Assembly: GCA_027627225.1 (NCBI GenBank)
Contig: CM051032.1
Coordinates: 60,283,137-60,347,136 of the forward strand
Direction of reading: 5' to 3'
Origin: Congeria kusceri
Taxonomy: Eukaryota; Mollusca; Bivalvia; Myida; Dreissenidae
Length of the DNA: 64,000 nt
This document shows, piece by piece, positions 1 through 14,032 of the stretch. The notes beneath the pieces are model-generated. The model saw nothing but the letters and a program-made list of their open reading frames with translations, ran no database searches and was not told where the DNA came from. Every line of letters begins with the position of its first letter. Within the stretch, counting starts at the first letter, position 1. A program made the translations under genes and the position numbers.

Positions 1-1419
1 AGCCTTATTGACAACAGCTGTACAATATAACTACATAATAGTCTCGCTTTGTTCAGGAGTGTTGTTTGTCACCAACTTTGTTATCTTATTTGTAGATGTA
101 TTAGACTAATTAAATTAATTAATAGAGTAGAATTGTACCGTAATTTAACTGTTTATTGTAATCGTATAAATATGCTGCTGAAGTTAAGTTGCAGCGATTT
201 TCGATTGTTGAAACATTTACGCTAACGAATGGACTCACGAAATTATCTAACAATTTCTGTAAAATTCAAGTCATTAAATTGCAAAACTACAGAAGTTTGA
301 AACGCGGCTTTCCGTGTTTATTGCGATGAATCTAGCTATACATAATTATGTAAACAGAACTTCGAATGCGTTAAACGTTAGGGGTGTCACAATATACCTG
401 TATATTACTTTATTGCAATATTTGAATATGCAATAAAATATCGCAATATTAATGTCCATACCGATATATTGCATGATTTAAGTGGTCTTTTTTTACAGTT
501 TCGTGTTTTTGTCCTGTTATTACATTGGTTACAAAACCTTTGACTTCATTAAAACATGCTTATTATCAGTGATAAACAATTTATAGCCAGTATCATTTTG
601 TAAAGTTGATAGTTTTGTAGGGGTGAAGGTCAAAAGCCGGACCATTATAGACTGTACAGACGACCAATAATATTCCATTAATGTTTGGTATACATGTTTT
701 CTCTTAATGCTTAATAATACATTAAACCTGATACATTGTTTCCAGTTAAAATAAAGAGTGAAATACATACATAGTTTATGCACATGGCAACACAACAAAT
801 ATACACCATGACTGGAGTACCTGTGCATGTAAAAAATGACTTTGTATGTAATTTAATATAAACTACAGTGAACAGCCATTACAGTCTTTTTGAGAGTGTT
901 CCTCATAATTGCTTCGCTTTTCTATCTGCTGTTTATGTGCAGATATTGTTGCGCCTGTCATCAACATCGGTGAAAAAAAAAAATCCAATAAAATATTGCG
1001 CTGTTCATAATGATTTTATCAGTCTCAAGCTTATAAAATACATCAATACACAGGTCGCAATATATCGCAATAAATATCGTGATAACAACACAACAACAAC
1101 AAAACAACAATTTCATAAACCTTACCTTTCTGTTGTCGCCAGTCTGTACAGCACACGCTGATAAAACAGTTCCTTATAAACCAAGATCTGACACTGGTTT
1201 CGTAAGGCAAAAGTGAATAAAAATATGTTATGCTTACAATTTCCGGTTGCCTATATAATGTTACAGTTCAAACAGTTACAACCACATAAATGTGTGAATA
1301 TATATTGTAAAGGAAATAACGTAAACTGTATTATAAACTCCTTCCAATATTTTGATATATTCATGTATATATCTAGCGAAAACGCATTGTACATCATTGA
1401 AAAATCAAAAACATTGTGA
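1..1419. other. AT-rich non-coding stretch
   Basis: No gene is supported here. The short open frames lack family motifs and codon structure. The segment 400-480 and the segment near 1050-1080 are both rich in TATCGCAATA-type words in partly inverted arrangement, which could be the ends of a decayed inverted-repeat element, but I cannot define termini. Confidence 0.5.
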
Positions 1420-4400
1420 CATCATTATGTTGTTTCTACTGTTGCAGAAATATGTTAATGTTACCGTTGCATAATTATTGTGATTTTACTATTGCATAAA
1501 GACGAGTTTGCAGTTGCTTAGTTATGTTGATGGTATGGCAAGCTGTATATTATGATGTTGTTCCTGCTGCATAGGAATGTTGATGGTATGATAAGTTAAA
1601 TATTATGATGCTGTTCCTATTGCACAATTATATGCTGATGGTATGATAAGTTGAATATTATGATGTTGCTCCTATTGCATAGTTATGTTGATGGTATGGT
1701 AAGTTCTATGTTATGATACTTTTGAAGTTGCATAGCTATGCTGATGGTATTGAAAGTTGTATGGTAAGTTGTATATTTTGACGAGTTTGCAGTTGCATAG
1801 TTATGGTGGTGGTATGGTAAGTTGTATATTATGATGTAGCTCCTGTTGCATAGTTATGCTGATGGTATGGTAAGTTGTATATTATGATTTAGCTCCTGTT
1901 GCATAGTTATGCTGATGGTATGGTAAGCTGTATATTATGATGTTCCCTCTGTTGCATAGTTATGTTGATGATATGGTAAGTTGTATATTATGATGCTGTT
2001 CCTATTGCACAAGTATATGCTGATGGTATGGTAAGTTGTATATTATGATGTTGCTCCTATTGAATAGTTATGTTGATGATATGGTAAGTTGAATTTTATG
2101 ACGTTGACTCTGTTGCATAGTTATGCTCATGGCATGGTAAGTTGAAATGTTATGATGTTGCTCCTATTGCATAGTTATGCTGATGGTATGGTAAGTTGTA
2201 TATTATGATGTTGCTCCTATTGCACAAGTATATGCTGATGGTATGGTAAGTTGTATATAATGATGCTGTTCCTATTGCAAAATTATATGCTGATGGTATG
2301 GTAAGTTGTATATAATGATGCTGTTCCTATTGCACAATTATATGCTGATGGTATGGTAAGTTATATATTATGATGTTGCTCCTATTGCATATTTATGTTG
2401 ATGATATGGTAAGTTGTTATATTATGACGTTGCCCCTGTTGCATAGTTATGCTGATGGTATGGTAAGTTGTATATTATTATGTTCCTTCTGTTGCATAGT
2501 TGTGCTGATGGTATGGTAAGTTGTATATTTTGATGTTGCTCCTATTGCACAATTACATGCTGATGGTATGGAGAATTGTATAAAATGATGTTGCTCCTAT
2601 TGCATAGTCATGCTGATGGTATGGTAATTTGTATATTTTTATGTTGCTCCTTTTGCACAATTATATGCTGATGGTATGGTAAATTGTATATTATGATGTA
2701 GCTCATGTTTAACAATTATATGCTCATAGTATGGTAAGTTGTATATTATGATGTTGCTGCTATTGCATAGTAATGTTGATGATATGGTTAGTTGTATATT
2801 ATGATGTTGTTCCTGTTGCATAGTTATGTTGATGTTATGGTAAGTTGTATATTATGATGTTGCTCCTATTGCATAGTTATGCTGATGGTATGGTAAGTTG
2901 TATATTATGATGTTGCTCCTGTTGCATAGTTATGCTGGTGGTATGGTAAGTTGTATATTTTGATCTTGCTCCTATTGCACAATAATATGCTGATGGTATG
3001 GTAAGCTGTTTATTATGATGTTGTTCCTATTGCATAGTTATGCTCATGGTATGGTAACTTGTATATTATGATGCTGCTCCTATTGCATAGTAATGTTGAT
3101 GATATGGTAAGTTGTATTATATGATGTGGCTCCTATTGCATAGTTATGCTGATGGCATGGTAAGTTGTATATTATGATTTTGCTCCTATTGCATAGTTCT
3201 GTTGATGTTATGGTAAGTTGTATATTATGATGTTGCTCCTATTGCATAGTTATGCTGATGGCATGGTAAGTTGTATATTATGATTTTGCTCCTATTGCAT
3301 AGTTCTGTTGATGTTATGGTAAGTTGTATATTATGATGTGGCTCCTATTGCATAGTTATGCTGATGGCATGGTAAGTTGTATATTATGATTTTGCTCCTA
3401 TTGCATAGTTCTGTTGATGTTATGGTAAGTTGTATATTATGATGTTGCTCCTATTGCATAGTTATGCTGATGGAATGGTAAGTTGTATATTATGATGTTG
3501 CTCCTGTTACGTAGTTATGCTGGTGGTATGATGAGTTGTATATTTTGATGTTGCTCCTATTGCACAATAATATGCTGATGGTATGGTAAGCTGTTTATTA
3601 TGATGTTGTTCCTATTGCATAGTTATGCTCATGGTATGTTAAGTTGTATGTTATGATGCTGCTCCTATTGCATAGTAATGTTGATGATATGGTAAGTTGT
3701 ATTCTATGATGTGGCTCCTATTGCATAGTTATGCTGACGGCATTGTAAGTTTGTATATTATGATGTTGCTCATGTTGCATAGTTATGCTGGTGGTACGGT
3801 TAGTTGTATATTTTATGTTGCTCCTGTTGCATATTTATACTGATGATATGGTTAGTTGTATTTTTTATGTTGCTCCTATTGCACAATTATATGCTAATGG
3901 TATGGTAATTTGTATAATATGAGTTGCTCCTATAGTATAGTTATGCTGAAGATTTGGTAAGTTGTATAATATGATGTTGCTCTTATTGCACAATAATATT
4001 CTGATAGTATGGTAAGTTGTATATTATGATGTTGCTCCTATTGCTCAATTATATGCTGATGGTATGGTAAGTTGTATATTATGATGCTGTTTCTATTGCA
4101 CAATTATATGCTAATGGTACGGTAAGTTGTATATTATGATGCTGTTCCTATTGCACAATTATATGCTGATGGTATGGTAAGTTATATATTATGATGTTGC
4201 TCCTATTGCATAGTTATGTTGATGATATGGTAAGTTGCTATATTATGACTTTGCCCCTGTTGCATAGTTATGCTGATGGTATGGTAGGTTGTATATTATT
4301 ATGTTGTTCATGTTGCATATTTATGCTAATGGTATGGTAAGTTATATATTTTAATGTTGCTCCTATTGCACAGTTTTATGCTGATGGTATGGTAATTTGT

Positions 4401-7056
4401 ATAATATGATGTTGCTCCTATTGCATAGTTATGCTGATGGTATGGTAAGTTGTATAATATGGTGTTGCTTCTATTGCACAATTATATGCTCGTGGTATGG
4501 TAAGTTGTATATTGTGATGTTGCTCCTATTGCACAATTATATGCTGATAGGATGGTAAGTTGTATATTATGATATTGCTCCCATTGCATAGTTATGTTGA
4601 TGGTATGGTAAGTTGAATATTATGACGTTGCTCCTATTGCATGTTATGCTGATTATATGTTAAGTTGTTATATTATGACGTTACCCCTGTTGCATAGTTA
4701 TGCTGATGGTATGGTAAGTTGTATATTATGATGTTGCTCCTGTTGCATAGTTATGCTGATGGTATGGTAAGTTGTATATTTTGATGTTGCTCCTATTGCG
4801 CAATTATGTGCTGATGCCATGGTAATTTGTATAATATGATGTTGCTCCTATTGCATAGTTATGCTGATGATATGGTAAGTTGTATAGTATGGCGTTGCTT
4901 CTATTGCACAATTATATGCTGATGGTATGGTAAGTTGTATATTATGATATTGCTCCTATTGCACAATTATATGCTGATGGTATGGAAAGTTGTATATTAT
5001 GATGTTGTTCCTTTTGCATAGTTATGCTCATGATATTGTAAATTGTATATTATGATGCTGCTCCTATTGCATAGTAATGTTTATGCTATGGTAAGTTGTA
5101 TAATATGATGTGGCTCCTATTGCATAGTTATGCTGATGGTATGGTAAGATTTATATTATAATTTTGCTTGTATCGAATAGTTATGTTGATGATATGGTTA
5201 GTTGTATATTATGATGTTGTTACTGTTGCATAGTTATGTTGATGGTATGGTAAGTTGTATATTATAATGTTGCTCCTATTGCATAGTTATGCTGATGGTT
5301 TGGTAAGTTGTTATATTATGACGATGCCACTGTTGCATAGTTATGCTGATGGTATTGCAAATTGTATTATGATGTTGCTCCTGTTGCTCAATTATTTGCT
5401 GCTGGTATGGTAAGTTGTATATTATGATGCAGTTTCTATTGCACAATTATATGCTGATGGCATGGTAAGTTGCATATTATGATGTTGCTCCTGTTGCATA
5501 GTTATACTGATGGTGTAGTGATTTGTATATTATGACGTTGCTCCTATTGCATAGTTATGTTAATGGTATCGTAAGTTGTATATTATGATGTTGCTCCTCT
5601 TACATAGTTATTCTGATTGTTTGGTAAGCATAACTATGCAACAGAGCAACATCATAACATACAATGATGGTATGCTAAGTGATATATTTTGATGTTACTC
5701 CTATTGCACAATTATATGCTGATGGTATGGTAAGTTGTATATTATGACGTTGCTCTTATTGTATAGTTATATTGATGATATGGTAAGTTGTATAATATGA
5801 TTTTGCTCCTATTCCATAGTTATGCTGATGGTATGGTAATTTGTATATTATGATGTTGCTCCTATTGCATAGTTATGTTGATGATATGGTAAGTTTTATA
5901 TTATGATGTTGTTCCTTATGCATAGCTATGTTGATAGTATGGTAAGTTGTATAGTATGATGCTGCATTTATTGCATAGTTATGCTGATGATATGTTAAGT
6001 TGTTATATTATGACGTTGCCCCTGTTGCATAGTTATGCTGATGGTATGGTAAGTTGTATATTATGATGTTGCTCCTGTTGCATAGTTATGCTGGTGGTAT
6101 GAGAAGTTGTTTATTGTGATTTTGCTCCTATTAAATAGTTATGGTGATGGTATGGTAAGTTGTATATTGTGATGTTGCTCCTATTGCATAGTTATGTTGA
6201 TGATATGGTAAGTTTTATATTATGATGTTGTTTCTGTTGCATAGCTATGTTGATAGTATGGTAAGTTGCATAGTATGATGCTGCTCCTATTGCATAGTTA
6301 TGCTGATGATACGGTAAGTTGTTATATTATGACGTTGCTCCTGTTGCATAGTTATGCTGATGGTATGGTAAGTTGTATATTATGATGTTGCTCCTGTTGC
6401 ATAGTTATGCTGGTGGTATGAGAAGTAGTATATTGTGATTTTGCTCCTGTTGCATAGTTATGCTGATGGTATGAGAAGTTGTATATTGTGATGTTGCTCC
6501 CATTGCACAATTATATGATAATGGTATGGTAATTTGTATAATATGATGTTACTCTTATTGCATAGTTATGCTGATGATATGGTAATTTGTATAAAAACTG
6601 ACGTTGCTCCTTTTGCACAATTATATTCTGATGATATGGTAAGTTGTGTATTATGATGTTGCTCCTATTGCACAATTATATGCTGATGGTATGTTCAGTT
6701 GTATATTATGATGCTGTTCCTATTGCATTGTTATGCTTATGTTATGATAAGTTGTATATTATGATGTTGCTCCTATTGCACAATTATATGCTGATTGTAT
6801 GGAACGTTGTATATTATGATGCTGTTCCTATTGCACAATTATGCTGATGGTATGGTAAGTTGTATATTATGACGTTGCTCCTATTGCATCGTTATGTTTT
6901 TGGTATGGTAAGTTGTATATTATGACGTTGCTCCTATTGCATCGTTATGTTATTGGTATGGTAAGTTGTATATTATGATGTTGCTCCTGTTACATAGTTA
7001 TGCTGATGGTATGGTAAGTTGTATATTATGATTTTGCTCCTATTGCACAATTATAT
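1420..7056. repeat. 53-bp satellite array 1
   Basis: About a hundred tandem units of roughly 53 bp, recognisable by TGCATAGTTATGCTGATGG, then TATGGTAAGTTGTATATTA, then TGATGTTGCTCC. Two unit classes alternate irregularly: one reads CATAGTTATG, the other CACAATTATATG and is about 1 bp longer. Units are diverged from each other, so the array is old. The period is not a multiple of three and the frames are unrelated between units, so open frames inside (for example 6644-6847) are not genes. Confidence 0.95.
5627..5662 (-). repeat. Inverted satellite segment inside array 1
   Basis: About 36 bases here read as the reverse complement of the surrounding satellite (CATAACTATGCAACAGAGC, then AACATCATAAC), while units on both sides are in the usual orientation. 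This is a micro-inversion within the array. Confidence 0.8.
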
Positions 7057-7485
7057 TGATTTTACTGTTTTTGCATAATCATTGTTACTGTTTCATCATA
7101 TTGTTGCCACCACATGGTTTTCTATTTCAATATATGAATGTACATCCTTATGCAGTTAAACAATTTAATCCGCAAACTGTAGAACAGTTGCTCACCCTAA
7201 TTTTGTTTAAATTTCTTAACAACAAAATATGTATATAGCCATTATAGAGAAACACTGGTTGAAAAAAACACAATGTATAGAACACAAGATGCAATATCCG
7301 GGGAAGTAACCGCTGCGAGGAGTTTGCAAAAGATGGGTATCTGTCATATTCATATAATTCTAATTTAAATTCCAACTTTATAAGGCTGTTGTTGAAAGCA
7401 CATCATTTGTGTAAAAGAATACGTAAATTGACACTATCTGGCAGTTACGGGGTAACTCTAACGAAATAATAAATGATTATTTATT
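7041..7485. repeat. Array-flanking block, copy A
   Basis: Unique-looking sequence directly right of the satellite. It matches 16858-17300 nearly end to end, sharing for example AATCCGCAAACTGTAGAACAG and GAGAAACACTGGTTGAAA, and also the junction with the satellite. Copy A continues after the retrotransposon at 12377-12405. The pair may be a segmental duplication, or the tail of a mobile element that carries the satellite as its core. No protein is supported. Confidence 0.85.
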
Positions 7486-7749
7486 TGTTCCAGTATTCAG
7501 TTTCCTATTACATGAAACAGACTATATTTAATGTGCATGCCCAAACGCTAATACATATAAGAGATGCAGACAACCCGCACATTCAGTCTCTGTTAGTATT
7601 TGTTAGTAGTTGTAGAGCAATGCTTAGCTTTCATTAGAATGCTAAAATTAAGTATATAACTTCACACTTGTGTTGTTACTAAGTCATTTGACTAAATATA
7701 CATTTGTATACAAGAAACCTACAACACTATAACATACGATATTATAACA
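7486..7749 (+). repeat. 5' LTR
   Basis: A 264-bp repeat matching 12123-12376. It begins TGTTCCAGTATTCAG and ends ATTATAACA. A TATATAA box in the middle is a candidate promoter element. The 3' LTR is 10 bp shorter because of two small deletions, and a few substitutions separate the pair, so the insertion is not very recent. Confidence 0.92.
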
Positions 7750-7767
7750 TGGTGTCACTTAAGTGAC
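7750..7767 (+). other. Candidate primer-binding site
   Basis: The bases TGGTGTCACTTAAGTGAC lie immediately after the 5' LTR and start with TGG, as expected for pairing with a tRNA 3' CCA end. The priming tRNA cannot be named without a tRNA set. Confidence 0.5.
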
Positions 7768-7833
7768 TTAAACTGGATTTATGGACAAACAAAATATCTT
7801 GTGCAGTTGTATCCTGGACATTAGTGATTAAAC

Positions 7834-10800
7834 ATGGAGCTTGCTGGAATTGCACCACCTGTTATGAACTGGGACGATTCTAATCCTGCAGAAGCATTAA
7901 AGAAATTTCAACGACATGTCAATTTCGTGTTTTCCGGATCATTGAAAAATAAGACGGAAGAAGAAAAAATCAATTATTTTTTATTGTGGATTGGTGAGAA
8001 GGGCAGAGACATACATAGCACTTGGCAATTGAGTGAAGCAGAAAGCAAGAAATTGGACACTTATTTTGAAAAGTTTGCGTCACATCTACAGCCCAAAATC
8101 CACCCAATATTTAGCAGATTTAAATTCGACAATCAGAAGCAAGATTCGGACACCATAGATCAGTTTGTCACCAGACTTTGGCTGCTAGCCAAAGAATGTG
8201 ACTTCAAAGACAGTGATGAAATGATTCGGGACCGAATTGTCTTCGGCAATAATTCATCAAGAATCAGAGAAAAACTGATCACTGAAGGTGCACAGCTTAC
8301 GTTGGACAATGCAGTGCATATTGCTCAGTCGTTCGAATACAGTCGCGAGCAATTAAAGTCGATGCAATATACAGCATCAACTGACGTCGCATCAGTCACC
8401 AATCCAGGGCGGAGGAAACACTCCAACAAGGGGGCTACCGCTGGATCGATGGTCAAGCGCTCCGGGATGGCCAGTCGAACGTTACCAAAAAGTGACCGTG
8501 GCATTCCACATCGTAGCACCAAACCGTGCAAGAAGTGCGGACGTTCACACGCGAAACGGAACTGTCCCGCTTATGGAAAAACATGCCATGCATGTAACAA
8601 ACTGAATCATTTTGCATCTCAGTGTAGGTCAGTGAACTGTGTCGGTGACAGCCAGTGTAATTCCAATTGTGAGGAAACAGACTGTGGTACTAACATTGGT
8701 ATGGTGAGTACAAGTTTTCCAGATCGAGCCTTTGTTAAACTTTTGGTGGGACCTTCTGAAACAGCAATACATTTTAAAATTGACACAGGATCTGTTGTAA
8801 ACGTACTGCCAGTTACACAATTCAAAGCTATCAAGATTTCACACCAATTAGAGCCAGCAGTTCAGACACTTACAAGCTATACAGGCAACACACTTCCTAT
8901 ACTAGGTAAAATCAATCTCAAATGCAGATACAAATCAAAGATGATTCAGACTGATTTTTACATTGTTGATAGCAAGTCACGTCCATTGTTAGGTATGCAA
9001 TCTTGCCTAGATCTTGACGTAGTGAAGTTGACATTCTCAGTTGAGAAGAAAGACCTTGACCGTGAAACAGTTTTGACTGAATACGGCGACTTGTTTAAAG
9101 GCGTTGGGGTAATGCCTGGTACATGCAAATTGTACTTGAAACCAGATGCTGCTCCTGTAGTTAATCCGCCTAGGCGAGTACCTGAAGCCCTCAGGACAAG
9201 ACTTAAATCCAAACTAGACTGTATGGAAAAGGAACACATCATTACAAAGGTCAATGAACTTACTGACTGGGTTAATTCCTTAGTAGTAGTTGAAAAACCT
9301 AAAGCAGGTCATTTGAGGGTATGTCTAGACCCTAAGCATCTTAATCAGGCCATTATCCGATGCGCACAATTGATGACGTCACTAGTAGACTAAGTGGCGC
9401 AAAGCACTTTAGTGTCTTAGATGTCACACATGCATATTGGTCAGTTAAGCTGTCTTCTTAGTCTTCTTACCTCACCACGTTTAGTACACCGTTTGGACGG
9501 TACAGATACTTAACGCATGCCATTTGGTCTGAATTGTAGTCAAGACATTGGCAAAGGACTATTGACGAGACATTTGAGGGTCTCAACGGGGTAGCATGTG
9601 TTGTTGACGATCTCTTGATTTGGGGAAGTACAAAGTCAGAGCATGACAGCAATCTTCTCGCTTTGCTTGACAGGGCACGCGAGAAAGGCGTACGTTTCAA
9701 TCCTGAGAAACTCATGATAGACGTGAAAGAAGTGCCATTTTTGGTCATGTCATTACAGATGATGGTCTTAAAAAGTTGACAGTGAAAAGGTCACAGCCAT
9801 TACTTCTTTACAGTACCCTAAATCAAAGGCAGAACTTGAAACGGTTCTTGGCATGGTGAATTACCTGCCAAAGTTTTCACCACATTTGGCTGATATTACC
9901 AGCAGTTTACGTTCTTTACTGAAAAAAGACGTGGAATTTATATTTGACCAGCAACAAATTGACGCATTCAATAAAGTGAAAGACGTAGTGACGCAAAGCC
10001 CATTACTTGCATATTTTGACAATACGAAGCAGGTTACTCTTGAATGCGATTCAAGCAAACATGGTGTTGTCGCAACCATATTGCAAGAGGGTAAACCCAT
10101 TATTTATGCAAGCAAAACATTGAACCCTACACAGAGCTCATATGCAAACATTGAACGTGAGATGTTAGCAATAGTGTTTGGCTGTCAAAGATTTCATCAG
10201 TATGTGTATGTACGCAAGGTCATAGTTCATTCTGACCACAGGCCAATTGCAGCCATCATGAACAAACCTCTGTCTGCAGCACCACCTCGTTTGCAGAGAA
10301 TGTTACTCATGATTCAGAAATATGACATCGAGGTCACATATGTGCCTGGGAAACAAGTTTCCATTAGCGACCTGCTGTTTAGACAACCAATGAGTCATAT
10401 GTTTGACGAATTTGAGGGCTTGACTTGCATGTTCACACAGTTTTAAAATGTTTCACATTTACAGACAATAGACTGGAGCAGTTGAGAGCCGACACAAGTC
10501 GTGACTCACAAATGCAAACATTGAAACAGACTATAGACACTGGTTGGCCGGAAACCAGGCAGGGCTGTCATATCTCCATAATTGAATCTGCAGTCACGTG
10601 CAGACTTGATTGAAAAAGTTCATGTTGGTCACATGGGCGTAGACAAAATAATAAGCTGGGCCAAAGATGCATTTTATTTCTGGCCTGGGATGGTAAAGGA
10701 AATTACAGAATATGTACTGAATTGTCCTATCTGTTTGAAACACAGAGCATCAAAGAACCCATGGTGTTACATGAAACACCAATAAGACATTGGCAGTTTG

Positions 10801-11738
10801 TCCACAGCGACAAATTTCATTTTGATGGGAAATATCATCTGTTGATAGTTGATTCCTACAGTAGACATTTTGAGATAGACTGGCTACCGACCGCCAATTC
10901 TCAAACGGTCATACAGAAACTGCGTGCACATTTCAGTAGATTTGGTGTGCCAGATGTATTCTTCAGTGATAACGGAAGTCAATACACATCACAAGCATTT
11001 TTTGATTTTGCAAATAAGTGGAATTTCACATGCAAAACTAGTTCTCCCACAAGAGCACAGTCAAATGGTTTGGCTGAAGTCATGGTCAAAACAGCCAAAC
11101 GCATCCTTGTCAAGGCAAAAGAAGCCAAGACTGACCCATATATTGCAATTCTTGAGTATAGGAATACTCCATTGCAAGACATAGGATTTTCACCTGCACA
11201 GTTGTTGCAAGGTAGATGCACAAGGTCAATCATTCCAGTTAGAACTGAGAAATTGATTCCTCAGACAGTAAATACATCAGTTGTCAAACACAAAATCAAT
11301 ATGGCAAAATATAAGCAGAAACAGTACTATGATAGGTCTTCTAAAAAGTTGACACCACCCTCACCGAATCAGAGTGTCAGACATCAAGTTGGTAAAACAT
11401 AGTTGCCAGCCAAGATTATTTCTAAACACAATGACCGATCATACAACATTCAAACACCTGATGGAGCTGCATACCGCAGAAATCGCCAATTACTCATGAA
11501 TACAAATGAGAAATTTCAAGACATTCAGGAATTTGCCCCTAATGTCACTTTAGAACAAGTGAACACCGCACAGCCTAGCAAAACACCAGAACAACAGCAG
11601 TTCAATTCACCAAAGGAAAACAATGCTGCAAATCCAATCCCTGGGAACAAAACTTGCCTAAATTCAGGTATAACAACAAGATCTGGAAGGCTTGTCAAGC
11701 CAAATAAATTGTTTTCAGGAGATGAATGGGTGAAGTAA
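7834..11738 (+). pseudogene. gag-pol of LTR element 1, broken
   Basis: The first frame (7834-9393, 519 residues) carries a Gag-like region, two zinc knuckles (near residues 232-245 and 251-264), an aspartic protease DTG at 317-319 and the start of reverse transcriptase. The frame is lost near 9360 and again through 9450-9850. Frame 1 resumes for the end of RT and RNase H (9853-10446). A deletion removes the segment before the integrase zinc finger (near 10590). The integrase core follows in another frame (10722-11399) and is cut by TAG at 11400-11402, where the related intact element has a tryptophan. The tail runs to 11738. It is related to, but clearly diverged from, the minus-strand element at 18918-22856. 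Confidence 0.92.
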
Positions 11739-12110
11739 TTAACTGTAAACAACAATGTGGTGTGTGCTATCTGACATTTAATGGCGTTAAATGATAACAG
11801 TCGTGCGTAGAATGAGTTTCACTTGAAACATGATCTACATGAAGCGTGCCATTGCTGATAAACTTGATTGTTTTCAGTATGGAATGTTGTTACTGATATG
11901 AAAGAGTTTATTATGAGAATGTATGATTTTATTTCATGAATGTTTTTCTTTTTTAATGATAATACTTGATTTTAATTAGCTTAAGTAGACGTATGTTATC
12001 ATTAATGAAATAATTATTTGTTTATTTCATGTGTCATAAATTTGTCATTGATATTTTATGATATAATGTGTTCAAAGAGTTGTTTGCATCTTGAAAACTT
12101 ATTTCTTATA

Positions 12111-12122
12111 AAAAGAGGGAGA
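12111..12122 (+). other. Polypurine tract of LTR element 1
   Basis: The run AAAAGAGGGAGA abuts the 3' LTR, in the place where plus-strand DNA synthesis is primed in LTR retrotransposons. Confidence 0.75.
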
Positions 12123-12376
12123 TGTTCCAGTATACAGTTTCCTATTACATGAAACAGACTATATCTAATTTGCATGCCCAAACATATAAGAGATGCAGAC
12201 AGCCCGCACATTCAGTCTGTGTTAGTATTTGTTAGTAGTTGTAGAGCAATGCTTAGCTTTCATTAGAATGCTAGAATAAAATATATAACTTCACACTTGT
12301 GTTGTTACTAAGTCATTTGACTATATACATTTGTATACAAGAAACCTACATTACTACAGCATACGATATTATAACA
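12123..12376 (+). repeat. 3' LTR
   Basis: A 254-bp copy of the 5' LTR, with the same TGTTCC start and AACA end, followed by the target-site copy TTATT. Confidence 0.92.
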
Positions 12377-12405
12377 TTATTCACTCAACTGATGCAAGTG
12401 TATAA
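12377..12405. repeat. Continuation of flanking block, copy A
   Basis: TTATTCACT followed by ACTGATGCAAGTGTAT resumes the match to 17296-17325. This shows that the LTR element interrupted the block. Confidence 0.8.
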
Positions 12406-14032
12406 GCGTTTATGATAAATTTCCCATCTTGATCATGTGTATGAAACTGATGGTGTTAATACTTCTGTCAAGGATGATGAAACTACGACTGATGAATAGA
12501 TCCGATAACGTGGATGGCCAATAAACACTATTTTTATGAACACTTTCACAATACAATGTTTTATTCTTAAGCGAACACGATTGTGCCGTTATCATAATGA
12601 CCAGTAAATAGGTATATTTTAACATAGGTTTGTTGGTTTTAGTGCTTAGATAAACATGTTTAGATCTGTAACTCGATGCTTTAGAGTACCAAGACCTCTG
12701 CTTAATATTGTTTACACATTGTAATATTGCTGCAAATTTAGCTCGATAACTCCATAATGTGACACTACATATAGTTCTTAATACATGTTTTGTGGCTTTT
12801 CTCTGTTTTAATGTAAAATATATATAGGGAAATAAAATTGTATTATTTTTTACAACCAGGCAAATTTTTTAAAAATTTCATTTACGTCAATCCAATAAGC
12901 GTGGTATCAGCTTTTCTGAAAACTTGGTGATTTATTAAATGAAGTTTTATAAATTACACTTAAAACGCTATATAATACCTGTTCAGCTCGTAGCTTAATG
13001 TATTCATTTGAATATTTATGTAACCGTGGGCTATAGTTTAGTGATCGAACGCCAACAACGCGCTTTCAAGCCGCTAAAGCCAGGTGCTTTATGATAAAGA
13101 AGTCTATTTATTTCTGTAATTATTGAAATACATTTGATTTTCATTTCAATGTTTACTTCATACACCTATTATATGATGGTTTACTTTTGTTTAAAATGGC
13201 TGTACCTGGGAGAAACAGAATCAGTCAGTTTGTAAAGCAAAATCAATTCATGATGTAAACTCGAATTCACTGAAAAGAGTTGTACACCAACATAATAATT
13301 CGATCATCTTTTAGAGAGGGACAAGATCTTTAACACCCAAGTGGTAGCATGTGATTACAATAGAGTCACCTAGTATGAATAAAGAAATATTAAGCTATTT
13401 ACCATCAGAACTTTAATCAAATATCCCCGAAATGTTTTTACCCAATGCGACCCTTATTCAAACATATATTTCATGTTTATAGTTCGGACAATGAGTTAAC
13501 CTGATCAGATGATCAAGATACTAAACTTTTTATGTCAGTAGTGACCAGAGTTTCCCCCCCCCCCCCCCCCCCCCAAAATAAAAAAAATAAAATAAAATAA
13601 TATACATTCGACTTTGAATCTGTCACGGACATAATGTATAAAAACTGAACTAAGTAGTAAGTAGAATTTTTTTTTATTTTTTACATGTTACTTTTGTTCG
13701 ATTTTAAATAATCTATAATAAAACATTAACCAATCCATGCTAACATGCATTTAAAATCATGAAAATCCCTTAGTGGACACAATGACAACCTATCCAAGAA
13801 TGTTTTATAGCATTGCATATTGCATTGGATGTACAGTGTATTTTATTTATAATATTTTTAACAGTTGAGAACTACAAAACTCAATTTTCCTTTTTGACAA
13901 CAGAATACAGTTTTGGCCAAAAGTAGTACCAGTGACACATTTCGTCCATTAATTGTTTCCATCGTCATCGTTATGTCATGGCACTGTTCGTCATGATCAT
14001 TTGACTAAATGATTAATCAGCACATCACTAAG
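12406..14032. other. Non-coding spacer with poly-C run
   Basis: AT-rich sequence without a supported gene. It contains a 21-base C homopolymer at 13554-13574 followed by A-rich sequence. Confidence 0.6.
13554..13574. repeat. Poly-C homopolymer
   Basis: Twenty-one consecutive C bases. The true length is likely uncertain because such runs are error-prone in sequencing and assembly. Confidence 0.9.

Larger units (their letters stand above)
7486..12376 (+). mobile_element. Ty3/Gypsy-type LTR retrotransposon, degenerate copy
   Basis: A complete LTR-to-LTR structure: two near-identical LTRs starting TGTTCC and ending AACA, a primer-binding candidate after the 5' LTR, a decayed gag-pol, a purine tract before the 3' LTR, and the 5-bp direct repeat TTATT on both sides (7481-7485 and 12377-12381). 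The order protease, reverse transcriptase, RNase H, integrase is that of Ty3/Gypsy elements. The coding part has several frameshifts, a nonsense codon and an internal deletion, so this copy cannot make a full polyprotein. Confidence 0.93.

Noticed and set aside
529..1419. Small open frames at the left edge
   Set aside because: Low-complexity AT-rich translations without domains, and no splice structure linking them.
6644..6847. 67-residue open frame inside the satellite
   Set aside because: It spans 53-bp units read in shifting frames; no conserved protein and no splice or start context.
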